From the IMG/VR virus record IMGVR_UViG_3300042401_000324, positions 1 through 53,228 of that record: DNA of 53,228 nt. One strand, written 5' to 3'. The stretch's first letter is position 1. Each line of letters starts with the position of its first letter. The position numbers were made by a program, and so were the translations under genes. The DNA is from a virus. The notes under the pieces are model-generated. The model did not search any database, was not told the DNA's origin, and saw only the letters and a program-made list of their open reading frames with translations. Of this stretch, positions 8,591 to 16,031 are shown piece after piece.

Positions 8591-9520
8591 TTACCCGTAA
8601 CTTGCAGCCGCTAATCCTTGTCTAGCAGTACCAACACCTGATGTATCTGTAGCAACTACACCTGTATTTGACACAAGATTAGTTATTGATGTATCTGGTG
8701 CAGAACCATATCCAAATATAGCTTTATCTAGTCCATATCCTGCGGCTGCTAATAATCGTCTAGCAGTACCAACACCTGATGTATCAGTAGCAACTACTCC
8801 AGTGTTTGATACTAAATTGGTCATTGATACTACATTATAACCACTATTCATTCCATATCCAAATATAGCTTTATCAGTGCCATACCCGGCAGCTGCGGGA
8901 TTAAATCTAGCAGTACCAACACCTGTTGTGTCACCAGCAACCACCCCTGTATTACTTACTAAGTTAGTCATTGATACTACAGTAGAACCACCACCCATTC
9001 CATATCCAAATATAGCTTTATCAGTGCCATATCCAGTTGCCGCAAGATTGTTTCTACCAGTACCAACACCTGTGGTATCACCGGCAACAACGCCTGTGTT
9101 TGATACTAGATTGGTTATTGCTGTGACTGAACCACCATTACCGTAACCAAAAATAGCCTTATCTGTTCCATAACCGGCTGCCGCTAGTCCTTGTCTACCA
9201 GTACCAACACCTGTAGTATCTGTAGCAACTACTCCAGTGTTTGATACTAAATTGGTTATTGATGAATTTGCCACACTGTATCCATATCCAAATATAGCTT
9301 TATCTGTACCGTAACCTGCGGCAGCTAGTAGTTGTCTACCAGTGCCAACACCTGTAACATCATTACTAACTACCCCTGTGTTTGATACTAGGTTGGTTAA
9401 TGATACCGCAGCACTGGTAAATCCATAACCAAATATAGCTTTTTTCTCTACCGGTGGTGGTGCAACTATAGTAAATCCACCACCATTTATTGTTATCCCA
9501 CCTGTTATTGTTATTGACAT
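8591..9520 (-). CDS. Six-repeat propeller-like protein B (paralogue of A)
   Basis: Also exactly 309 aa: leader MSITITGGITINGGGFTIVA and six repeats beginning KAIFGYG. The loops differ from protein A (for example FTSAAVS, YSVANSS, NGGSVTA, MGGGSTVV, MNSGYNVV, SAPDTS). Two-residue positions after GTGR/GTAR read QL, QG, NN, FN, RL and QG. The last repeat ends identically to protein A, which suggests gene conversion or recent tandem duplication. It has a weak AGAGTAAC ribosome site. The 22-nt gap to protein A makes co-transcription likely. Two scaffolds with different loops could give two binding specificities or a hetero-oligomer. Confidence 0.7.
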   Translation of the reverse strand: MSITITGGITINGGGFTIVAPPPVEKKAIFGYGFTSAAVSLTNLVSNTGVVSNDVTGVGTGRQLLAAAGYGTDKAIFGYGYSVANSSITNLVSNTGVVATDTTGVGTGRQGLAAAGYGTDKAIFGYGNGGSVTAITNLVSNTGVVAGDTTGVGTGRNNLAATGYGTDKAIFGYGMGGGSTVVSMTNLVSNTGVVAGDTTGVGTARFNPAAAGYGTDKAIFGYGMNSGYNVVSMTNLVSNTGVVATDTSGVGTARRLLAAAGYGLDKAIFGYGSAPDTSITNLVSNTGVVATDTSGVGTARQGLAAASYG

Positions 9521-9530
9521 ATGTTACTCT

Positions 9531-10484
9531 TTATTGAAAGATTTCTGGATGTGCTTTGCCAAATATCTTAATATACTTGCCAGCCATCACATCCGCTTCT
9601 GCTTCTATTGGACTACCGGGATAACTATCGCCCGGTTTAATCATATTTAATTCACCCTGACGCACATGTGTTAATTCATGGAAAACAGTGCGTAATATAT
9701 CTACTAAATTTCTATTAGCACAATACACCCATACTTCACCCGTCTCTGGATTGTGTCTACCAGTATGATGACCTTCTTGCGCTTCATCACTATCATAACT
9801 AAACTCTATCTTTGGAGTAGTTTCTAAATTTAACTTCTTACTTGTCCAAGCAAGAAACTTCTTTACAATAGGATTGTTATTTAAATCTTCTTGTTCAGAT
9901 TCAGTAATGTAGGGTTTTAATAACTCAGGATCATATCCATTATGTCTAGCGGAATCTCGCAATCGTCTTAATCCTTTAGCTTCAATTTCTCTTATTCTAT
10001 TTCTAGACAAGTCAAACTTATCACCAATCTGTTGTAATGTCATATCATACCAAAATCTTAAAATTAATACTTTTCGTTGGTCATCGGTTAATCTGTTTAA
10101 GCCATTTTGAATAATTTGTTTAATACTATCATCTATTTCAGGATCTTCACCAGCTGGATCTTTATATGGCACTCGTTCTGCTCTGTTATAAATATCGTTA
10201 GGATCATTTAATGTTGGCATTTTATTATAGGATCCGCGATATGTTGTACCATCCGGGTTGTAATGTCGTCCTCCAACCTCATCTAGTTTATCTTTAATCC
10301 AACTGTCCGGAGTCTTATGATATTTTCTAACAAACAAATCATGCAATGCATCACCGGTTATACGATGTTTCTTTGCTATCTTTTTCATTAGTTTATCAAT
10401 GGTATTATAGTCGTGCTTTTCTAAGCTAGGAAGTTTCTTAGCTAGGTCAGTTGCGGCTGATTCGTATAGTTCTATTGCTCTCAT
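9531..10484 (-). CDS. Sigma-region-4 / zinc metalloprotease fusion with head-targeting-type N-terminus
   Basis: I choose ATG at 10484 (317 aa, MRAIELYESA...) over an upstream GTG at 10502, because a CATAAATA late box lies at 10490-10497. Residues about 121-182 are a textbook sigma70 region 4: RLTDDQRKVLILRF, then the helix-turn-helix MTLQQIGDKFDLSRNRIREI. After a PYITE/SEQED junction at 191-200 comes a zincin domain: HELTH at 269-273 with EAEAD at 294-298 as the likely third ligand. The first about 115 residues are unassigned. The N-terminus and the ITE junction fit (I/L)-x-E prohead-protease sites, so I infer a packaged protein that is split into a DNA- or RNA-polymerase-binding piece and a protease. 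I know no standard phage protein with this domain pair. Confidence 0.72.
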   Translation of the reverse strand: MRAIELYESAATDLAKKLPSLEKHDYNTIDKLMKKIAKKHRITGDALHDLFVRKYHKTPDSWIKDKLDEVGGRHYNPDGTTYRGSYNKMPTLNDPNDIYNRAERVPYKDPAGEDPEIDDSIKQIIQNGLNRLTDDQRKVLILRFWYDMTLQQIGDKFDLSRNRIREIEAKGLRRLRDSARHNGYDPELLKPYITESEQEDLNNNPIVKKFLAWTSKKLNLETTPKIEFSYDSDEAQEGHHTGRHNPETGEVWVYCANRNLVDILRTVFHELTHVRQGELNMIKPGDSYPGSPIEAEADVMAGKYIKIFGKAHPEIFQ

Positions 10485-10489
10485 ATTAG

Positions 10490-10497
10490 TATTTATG
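10490..10497 (-). promoter_or_regulatory. Late-type promoter box CATAAATA
   Basis: CATAAATA on the minus strand, five bases (CTAAT) before the ATG at 10484. It matches the T4 late box TATAAATA at 7 of 8 positions. The position predicts a leaderless or near-leaderless mRNA. Confidence 0.5.
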
Positions 10498-10500
10498 CTC

Positions 10501-10578
10501 ACTTATAAGGTCCAGTAGCGAATTGGATAACTTAAGGCAGAAGCCGCCTACCCTCGTAACTAAGTTACGGTCCTAAGG
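10501..10578. ncRNA. Structured spacer with 23S-rRNA helix 68-71-like sequence
   Basis: Between two minus-strand genes. It contains a palindrome CTTATAAG, hairpin GGC-AGAA-GCC, and hairpin GTAAC-TAA-GTTAC nested inside an ACCCT/AGGGT stem; another hairpin (GGTGT-TAGTT-ACACC, 10578-10592) covers the nuclease stop codon. Two stretches resemble the conserved bacterial 23S segment around the I-CeuI site. One is AAGGTCCAGTAGCGAATTGG (10507-10526). The other, at 10555-10578, has CGTAACTA and ACGGTCCTAAGG separated by four bases. Strand and function are unknown: it could be a small RNA, an RNA-processing or terminator structure, or an rRNA-derived scar. Confidence 0.35.
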
Positions 10579-10581
10579 GTG

Positions 10582-11022
10582 TTAGTTACACCAAGAAGTT
10601 TTAGCTTCTCCGTAGTATTCTCTTGCAAATCCATTCTGTATTAACATCATTCTTAAACTTTGTCCATCAAGTAATATGTCACCCAATACACGTCCACCAT
10701 ACTTATCCCAATCAGCAATAGCTACTTGACGTTTCTGTGCTTTAGCTATAGCATTTTTAGTGAAAGCTGAAGCAGCCTGACCACGTTGGTCTTCACTTGG
10801 ACATTGGGCTCTATGACCTTTTTCAGGTGTGTCAACACCAAATACACGAATACTTAGTTCTTGTTTTAATGGTGGGGGTAAGAATGTTGCTTGAAATGCT
10901 ACAGTATCTCCGTCAATAACTCTAGTGATTGGAAAATCATATATATTCATTGGCTTTTGTTTTTGTGCAAATGCTACCATAGTTGTTAATGTTAGTGTTA
11001 TTGCTATTAATATTTTTTTCAT
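10582..11022 (-). CDS. Exported thermonuclease-like nuclease (SNase fold)
   Basis: A 146-aa protein. Residues 1-19 form a typical signal peptide (MKK, hydrophobic LIAITLTLTTMVAFA, then QK). The SNase core follows: TRVIDGDTV at 33-41, RVFGVDTPE at 59-67 and WDKYGGRVLGD at 105-115. The catalytic trio of staphylococcal nuclease (Arg35, Glu43, Arg87) corresponds to R59, E67 and R111, so the enzyme should be active. Expected location is the periplasm or outside the cell. Possible roles are degrading nucleic acid of competitors, scavenging nucleotides or thinning DNA released at lysis. A GTAGGATAAAC ribosome site lies within the end of the upstream 82-aa gene. Confidence 0.87.
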   Translation of the reverse strand: MKKILIAITLTLTTMVAFAQKQKPMNIYDFPITRVIDGDTVAFQATFLPPPLKQELSIRVFGVDTPEKGHRAQCPSEDQRGQAASAFTKNAIAKAQKRQVAIADWDKYGGRVLGDILLDGQSLRMMLIQNGFAREYYGEAKTSWCN

Positions 11023-11024
11023 GT

Positions 11025-11273
11025 TTATCCTACTACTGTTCTATTTTTTACTTTACTAATCTCAACACTGATTGGTGTATTAGTTGTTTTTGCTCTAAAT
11101 ATCTTATCTGTCTCACGTACACCTGGCTTAAGTTCAGATGCTATAATTAAGAATCTTGCTCTATTCTTTCTCATGCCAATAAACTCTCCTACTAATACTT
11201 CGTAGTTAGGATAGTTTGGTGTCAAATCTATTTTAGGATTAGCTTGCTCAGTGATAAATTCTGTTGCTCTCAT
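11025..11273 (-). CDS. Small protein with capsid-targeting-type N-terminus, 82 aa
   Basis: It begins MRATEFITEQANPKIDLTP. The first nine residues closely resemble the T4 internal-protein capsid targeting sequence (MKTYQEFIAEA), where gp21 protease cuts after I/L-x-E; here the expected cut is FITE/QA. The rest (YEVLVGEFIGMRKNRARFLI, VEISKVKNRTVVG) looks like a small beta-barrel of about 70 aa. No family is recognised. It overlaps the Dps stop codon by one base (TAATG) and precedes the nuclease gene. I infer a packaged internal head protein delivered with DNA. Confidence 0.65.
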   Translation of the reverse strand: MRATEFITEQANPKIDLTPNYPNYEVLVGEFIGMRKNRARFLIIASELKPGVRETDKIFRAKTTNTPISVEISKVKNRTVVG

Positions 11274-11713
11274 TACTCACGTTCTCTTTTTAATGTAGAA
11301 CGAATGAACCATGCTTTCTTGCCGTATAAGTCTTGTAACTCAGCCATGTAGTTAGCAATACCTTGTTGACGTTCATTTGTAGCTTCGTCAAACATAGCAA
11401 CAACAAGTTCTGTCATTGTTTCACAATTTTGTAGTAACTCAACAAACATAAGTTCTGCTCTTGGAACTTTAGTTTGGTCTTGTATAATACTTAGTTCAGT
11501 ATAACGTGACAAACTGCCAGGAGTATATTGACCTAGAATTCTAATATATTCAGCGATAGGATCAATAGTAGCATTTACATCTTCATACAATGTATTAAAG
11601 AAGTCGTGATATTGTGGAAAGTTACTTCCCTCCACATTCCAATGGAAGTTTTGTGTTTTAATAGCAAAACTTTGTGTACTAGCTAATAGTACTTTTAAAT
11701 TATCTGATAACAT
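11273..11713 (-). CDS. dps: Dps-like ferritin (DNA protection / iron oxidation)
   Basis: A 146-aa four-helix protein with the Dps signature QNFHWNVEGSNFPQYHDFF and TIDPIAEYIRILG. The ferroxidase ligands H24, H36, D51 and E55 show the exact 12-15-4 spacing of Dps enzymes. It should form a 12-mer that oxidises iron with peroxide and may coat DNA. The N-terminus (MLSDNLKVLLAST) is short and not lysine-rich, so DNA binding through a tail is not obvious. It lies in an operon with genes whose products look packaged into the head (upstream modular protein, downstream 82-aa protein), which raises the question of whether Dps is delivered too. It may otherwise protect phage DNA during host oxidative stress. 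Confidence 0.9.
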   Translation of the reverse strand: MLSDNLKVLLASTQSFAIKTQNFHWNVEGSNFPQYHDFFNTLYEDVNATIDPIAEYIRILGQYTPGSLSRYTELSIIQDQTKVPRAELMFVELLQNCETMTELVVAMFDEATNERQQGIANYMAELQDLYGKKAWFIRSTLKRERE

Positions 11714-11715
11714 TA

Positions 11716-14700
11716 TTAGCCTTTATTTTTCTTTGTATCAACATTGATAGCTTTACCACTACGCTCTGGATTAGGATCTTCTCTACGCTTACGTTGAGCG
11801 GCACTAGCACGACCCTTTTTACCTAGACTATGTGCTTTACTTTGTGGCAAGCATTTTGGTTTACCTTCTCCTGGTTCTCTAGCACATGGACCTTTAATCT
11901 TCCCTTTAGTATCCATGCGAACCCATTTTTCTTTATTGAACCAATCGTGCAAACTTTCGTCCGCTTGTTCAATACCTTCTAGTATAGAGCTTTCATTTTT
12001 CTTTCCACCATTGCCCCAGTTGCTTGCACCTTTATTACGACACTTAACTAATGCACCACTAGCATAGGCACTTGGCCACACTTTGTAACGGCTCTTTACT
12101 TTATAGTAACAAGCATCTTTCTTTTCGTTCATTATCATTTCACTGAACATTGGACCATTACAATGTGGACATTTTTCTTCCGTTACACCTTGTTGCGGAT
12201 CCCATCTAGCATCAGGGTTGTTTACCCAACCATCAAAGTATGCTATAGCACTACCTCGCATATTAGGAGGTGATCTAAACATTGCGGCAAAGTCAGCGTT
12301 TGGCATTTTCTTCATCCACATTTGTTTCCATTGACCTAATGTCATTTTAGCACCACCAGTAGTAGAACCCATGTCATTGTCAGACGGCATGCCTTCCGCT
12401 ATACTTTCTTTAGGCACACATTTAGGGACCATTCGTCCACCTTTATTTTTCATACCTACTTGTTTATGTGTGTCCCAACATTTTTCATCTAGTTGTTCTT
12501 CGTTAGTTTTCTTTTTATTCTTTCTACAGTCTGGATATTGTTTTCCAAACATGGTTTTCATACCTTCTTTGTGATAACCTTTCCAACATGCTTCTTCTAA
12601 ATTAGTATGGTCTACATGAGTTTCACACATACCACAATCAGGACATGTCATCTCCATAACATTGTCAATACTTTCATTGTGTTTTTTCTTACCAGCACAA
12701 TGAGCTTTTTGACTAAAGCCTTTAGGATGACTACAGTTGATACTAGATTTATATTTTTGACTCCAACCTTCATCAACTTCATCTGTATTGCTCATCTTAC
12801 TGTGAACTTTGCCGGGTTTACCTGCAGGTATTTTACCTGTTGTACGACCAAATGCATCAGCGGGTAATGCTTTTGAAATACCTTTAAGATTTTTTGGTGC
12901 GCCACGTGGTCCACCGGGTACACTGACTGGTACATTTTTTTCAAATTCATTTGAACCTGGATCTACAAATAGATTTCCCTTGCCATAATCTCTACCTTGT
13001 CTAGGATTATCATATTCATCACGCTCATCATGTCCTTCTTTCAAACCTGACTTTTTACGTATATACAATCTATCCTGTAACATTGAAATAGCATTGTCTA
13101 ATTTTTTATTCAATGATTGATAGTTATCTTTTGCACCATACTTAACGTGCATACTAGTATCGGTATCATTCTGCATTGCAGGAGTTAACAAACCTTTACG
13201 TTCTATTCTATCAATTAACTTATCTAATAGTTGTTGCTTTTGTATAGCATTATTTAATTGTGATAATCTAGCTTTTAATATAGAATGCTTTTCACCAGGT
13301 TGTGCAACTGGTGTTGCTTCTGGTGAACGTATCGGTTGACTTCTCATCTTACTAGCAACATTATTTCTAAAATCTTGTTCCCATTGAGCTAAATCATCCA
13401 TACGTTTTTGTTCAATTTGTTGTTTAAGTTGTGTTAATGCTTCTAATGATTTAGATTTTAATTGATCACCTAAGTTTTCAAATGTTGATGAATAGCGTTT
13501 ATCATCCAAATCATCATGGTAACTTCTTTGTGGTGGTTTTTTTAACTCTATAGGTTTATTAGATGAACCTCTATAACCACGTTCCCATGCCGCTGCACCT
13601 GCTGCCGCACTTTTACCGTTTTTGACAAAGTGATTAATAACTTCTTGTTTACTGTTAAATCTATTTGCTGAAACAGCTTCATTTGTTGCCATTTCGCCAT
13701 CAGGAGTATGACCAAAATATGCAGCCACTTTTTGCAACTCTGCTGAATTTCTAGCGTTAAGATAATCACTTACCAAATCGTGTATTTGATTTCTTTGTTC
13801 TTGTGGAGCAGGTAATTCTATTTCACCTTCAGTAGCATCAGCAATGTACACAGCACCAGGACTGTCCAAGAACCATATTTCATCGTCCTCGTCCCATTCC
13901 AGGCCCCATTTGTCCACAGTTGCGGTCAACACATAATTGTTGGTAGTTCCTACCACAAACTTGTTGTTGCCCAAGTAACGTGAACTGGTGGGCTGACCAT
14001 AATCTTTATTGCCACCAAATGCCCCGGCAGTAGGTGGTTTAATAGGGGAAAATTCATTTATACCTTGACTGATACCAGACTTCTTTGTATCGTTTGCAAA
14101 CTGTTTCTTAGTTGCTTTAACAATACCACTGAAACGTTTATCACCACGTTTGTAGTCACCTTCCTTATCAGCTTTACCTGCATCTAATGCCGCCGCTGTC
14201 TTGTATTGACTTAACTTCTCATTAGAGATTTCATCTAGTTGTGATTCTGGCATCAAGCCATATTTTTTAACACGTGCATCTAAGTCAGCACGTTCTTTGG
14301 ATAATTTATCTACAAGTTCGTTATTACCCATCTTAATTGCTTGTCTAAGCTTTTCCTGAATAGCGTCAGCTAAATTGTAATAATCATCCATTTTCATTCT
14401 ATTGGTGTTATCTTCTTCTATTGTTTTACCTTGACCTAGTTGCTGTAAATCACTTGTTAATACATCTTGTGTAACAGTACCTATACCCTTAGTAATTGTA
14501 ATGCGAGAATGTTTACGATCCTTACTCATAGCAACTACTTTTGATGGTTGTCCAAGATACTTAACTGTGTCACCAGTCTGTATATTCTTAATAGATACAC
14601 CACCAAGATTAACTGGCTTATCACCTGCAAAGTTACCTTGATCTCCCCATGGATCATCTATACCTTCATTTGTACCAGTTGCTAATCTATCATGGTCCGC

Positions 14701-14895
14701 ATCACGTTTTTGTTTTTGGCTTAGTTGATACATCTTTTTAGAGTATTCAATATCAGCATCAGATGTGTCATCTTCTTGTGAACGATAACTAGAACGTGAT
14801 TTGCCACTACGTGCTAGAGCATCCTGATAATCCCAATCACTGTCATAGTTATGCGGACTGACTTCGTTTAATATACCTTTAAGAATATTGCTCAT
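11716..14895 (-). CDS. Large modular Cys/Lys-rich protein, probable packaged polyprotein (1059 aa)
   Basis: N-terminus MSNILKGILNEVSPHNYDSD carries an LNE site. There are many short modules separated by (I/L/V)-x-E junctions, for example GINEF, SQLDEI, GLKEG, EVDEG, NLEEA, QLDEK, SIAEG, QGVTEE and SILEG. Visible modules: a coiled-coil-like middle section (LEALTQLKQQIEQK); basic Cys modules (W-SQKYKSSINCSHPKG, CPDCGMC, CWKGYHKEG, CWDTHKQVG, CPHCNGPM); a KSRYKVWPSAYASGALVKCR module; and a C-terminal KWVRMDTKGKIKGPC ... KCLPQSKAH module followed by a very basic tail, resembling the phage family DUF5872. Repeated zinc-ribbon-like and basic units suit DNA- or RNA-binding proteins packed with the genome. 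It ends 2 nt before Dps. Individual module functions are not known to me. Confidence 0.65.
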   Translation of the reverse strand: MSNILKGILNEVSPHNYDSDWDYQDALARSGKSRSSYRSQEDDTSDADIEYSKKMYQLSQKQKRDADHDRLATGTNEGIDDPWGDQGNFAGDKPVNLGGVSIKNIQTGDTVKYLGQPSKVVAMSKDRKHSRITITKGIGTVTQDVLTSDLQQLGQGKTIEEDNTNRMKMDDYYNLADAIQEKLRQAIKMGNNELVDKLSKERADLDARVKKYGLMPESQLDEISNEKLSQYKTAAALDAGKADKEGDYKRGDKRFSGIVKATKKQFANDTKKSGISQGINEFSPIKPPTAGAFGGNKDYGQPTSSRYLGNNKFVVGTTNNYVLTATVDKWGLEWDEDDEIWFLDSPGAVYIADATEGEIELPAPQEQRNQIHDLVSDYLNARNSAELQKVAAYFGHTPDGEMATNEAVSANRFNSKQEVINHFVKNGKSAAAGAAAWERGYRGSSNKPIELKKPPQRSYHDDLDDKRYSSTFENLGDQLKSKSLEALTQLKQQIEQKRMDDLAQWEQDFRNNVASKMRSQPIRSPEATPVAQPGEKHSILKARLSQLNNAIQKQQLLDKLIDRIERKGLLTPAMQNDTDTSMHVKYGAKDNYQSLNKKLDNAISMLQDRLYIRKKSGLKEGHDERDEYDNPRQGRDYGKGNLFVDPGSNEFEKNVPVSVPGGPRGAPKNLKGISKALPADAFGRTTGKIPAGKPGKVHSKMSNTDEVDEGWSQKYKSSINCSHPKGFSQKAHCAGKKKHNESIDNVMEMTCPDCGMCETHVDHTNLEEACWKGYHKEGMKTMFGKQYPDCRKNKKKTNEEQLDEKCWDTHKQVGMKNKGGRMVPKCVPKESIAEGMPSDNDMGSTTGGAKMTLGQWKQMWMKKMPNADFAAMFRSPPNMRGSAIAYFDGWVNNPDARWDPQQGVTEEKCPHCNGPMFSEMIMNEKKDACYYKVKSRYKVWPSAYASGALVKCRNKGASNWGNGGKKNESSILEGIEQADESLHDWFNKEKWVRMDTKGKIKGPCAREPGEGKPKCLPQSKAHSLGKKGRASAAQRKRREDPNPERSGKAINVDTKKNKG

Positions 14896-14896
14896 A

Positions 14897-15976
14897 TTAC
14901 GCTTTCTTATTCTTGTTATTTAACATGCCACGTTTGTTAGCTGTAGCCCACGCAATGTTTTCTGCTTTGTCTTTACTCTTGCCTAATTTTTTTTCTGATT
15001 GTGCTACATGTTTAACCATGCGGTCCACTTTAGCTCCTTCATTCATACCTTGCTGACCATAATTATCAACTATTTGTTTAACATAGAAATTATAAAAACC
15101 ACGACGGCTATTGTATTCTCTATCTCCTAGAACGGTCTTTAATGCCTTGATAGCATCAGTTACTTCTGGACCACGCATTATTTTTAATGAGTCAGTAACT
15201 AGTGTATCACCTCGTTGTGAGCCTTCTGATACACCTTGTCGACCGTATTTTTCTGCTTGTTTATTGATAAAATCAAGGAGGTCATCAAAGTCAATACCTA
15301 CTTCTTGCAAAGCATTATCTACCTCTGCTAGAGAATTTGGACTTGTGATATTTTTTAATGCTTCACTTGCTGGTCTAGCATCTCGTAAACAAACAAAGAT
15401 TTTTGACAATGATTGGTCACCTGTTTCTTTAATTGCTTTTCTAATTGCACCTCTAACAGTGTTTAGTAATTCATTACTATGCATGTCAGCAACGCCTTCA
15501 TTTACACCCTGAACTTGTTTACCTTCTAAATATTCACGTATTGTGTTTAGATAGTCATTAGCTTTAATAATCTTTTCTTGTACCCAACCATCAAGTCCTT
15601 CTTCTTCACTAACATCTTTAATCATTGAATAAACTTGTTGAGCATTCTTTGCGGCACTGAATAAATCACTACGTGCCATCTCAACTTCGTGGTCTATACG
15701 ACTTTTACCATGTGGAATAAATCCATTTTTACGACCACGGCCTTGTCCAGGAACGACAATAACATCATCTTCTTCTAGTTGTGCTTCACTAAGTTCAGCA
15801 CCTTCATTAATGCTATTAGCATATGGGGCTTTAGTCTTTTTACCCTTGAATAGTGAGCCTACTTTCTTTCCACCATATATACTAGGATTTCCTCTACTTT
15901 GTGTGCCACCTAATGCGGTTTCTACTGTAGCGATTGAGCCTGATGTTGTATTTTCAGTGATTTGTTTGATTTTCAT
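14897..15976 (-). CDS. Modular probable packaged protein with three QGxxEG junctions (359 aa)
   Basis: I use ATG at 15976 (MKIKQITENTTSG...), not the upstream TTG at 16009, because a GATAAATA box at 16000-16007 would put transcription start downstream of that TTG. The N-terminus fits a capsid-targeting type with cut ITE/NT. Junctions SINEG, LSEA, QGVNEG, QGVSEG and QGMNEG cut the protein into modules. One is a helical unit (MARSDLFSAAKNAQQVYSMI, then GWVQEKIIKANDYLNTI). Two are helical units of about 60-75 aa (ELLNTVRGAIRKAI...; DTLVTDSLKIMRG...). The last is a C-terminal basic unit (KVDRMVKHVAQSEKK, ENIAWATANKRGMLNNKNKK). The first and last unit types recur in proteins of other aquatic T4-like phages. 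The stop is adjacent to the next gene's ATG. Confidence 0.65.
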   Translation of the reverse strand: MKIKQITENTTSGSIATVETALGGTQSRGNPSIYGGKKVGSLFKGKKTKAPYANSINEGAELSEAQLEEDDVIVVPGQGRGRKNGFIPHGKSRIDHEVEMARSDLFSAAKNAQQVYSMIKDVSEEEGLDGWVQEKIIKANDYLNTIREYLEGKQVQGVNEGVADMHSNELLNTVRGAIRKAIKETGDQSLSKIFVCLRDARPASEALKNITSPNSLAEVDNALQEVGIDFDDLLDFINKQAEKYGRQGVSEGSQRGDTLVTDSLKIMRGPEVTDAIKALKTVLGDREYNSRRGFYNFYVKQIVDNYGQQGMNEGAKVDRMVKHVAQSEKKLGKSKDKAENIAWATANKRGMLNNKNKKA

Positions 15977-15999
15977 AACGGATTCCCATACTATTAGTG

Positions 16000-16007
16000 T
16001 ATTTATC
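16000..16007 (-). promoter_or_regulatory. Late-type promoter box GATAAATA
   Basis: GATAAATA on the minus strand, 23 bases upstream of the ATG at 15976. It likely drives the modular protein genes and Dps. A weak GGGA lies in the leader. Confidence 0.55.
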
Positions 16008-16031
16008 AAAATACCATAATATGGAAACTTA

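Larger units (their letters stand above)
7639..9520 (-). repeat. Twelve tandem repeats of about 140-150 bp in two gene copies
   Basis: Twelve in-frame units, six per gene, encode the KAIFGYG ... GTAR ... LAAAGYGTD repeat. Nucleotide similarity between units is high enough to allow slippage, unequal crossing-over or gene conversion, and could also cause assembly error in short-read data. Confidence 0.9.

Noticed and set aside
7639-9520. CRISPR array or diversity-generating retroelement
   Set aside because: Repeats are 140-150 bp, in frame and coding, not short repeats with unique spacers; no reverse transcriptase or template/variable repeat pair is visible.
10501-10592. tRNA gene in the structured spacer
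   Set aside because: GAATTGGATAA resembles a D-loop and an ACACCA-like end exists, but acceptor, D and T stems do not pair and there is no T-loop TTCGAAT-type sequence.
15977-16009. TTG start for the modular protein at 16009
   Set aside because: The late box at 16000-16007 would put transcription start downstream of it; ATG 15976 gives a typical leader peptide.
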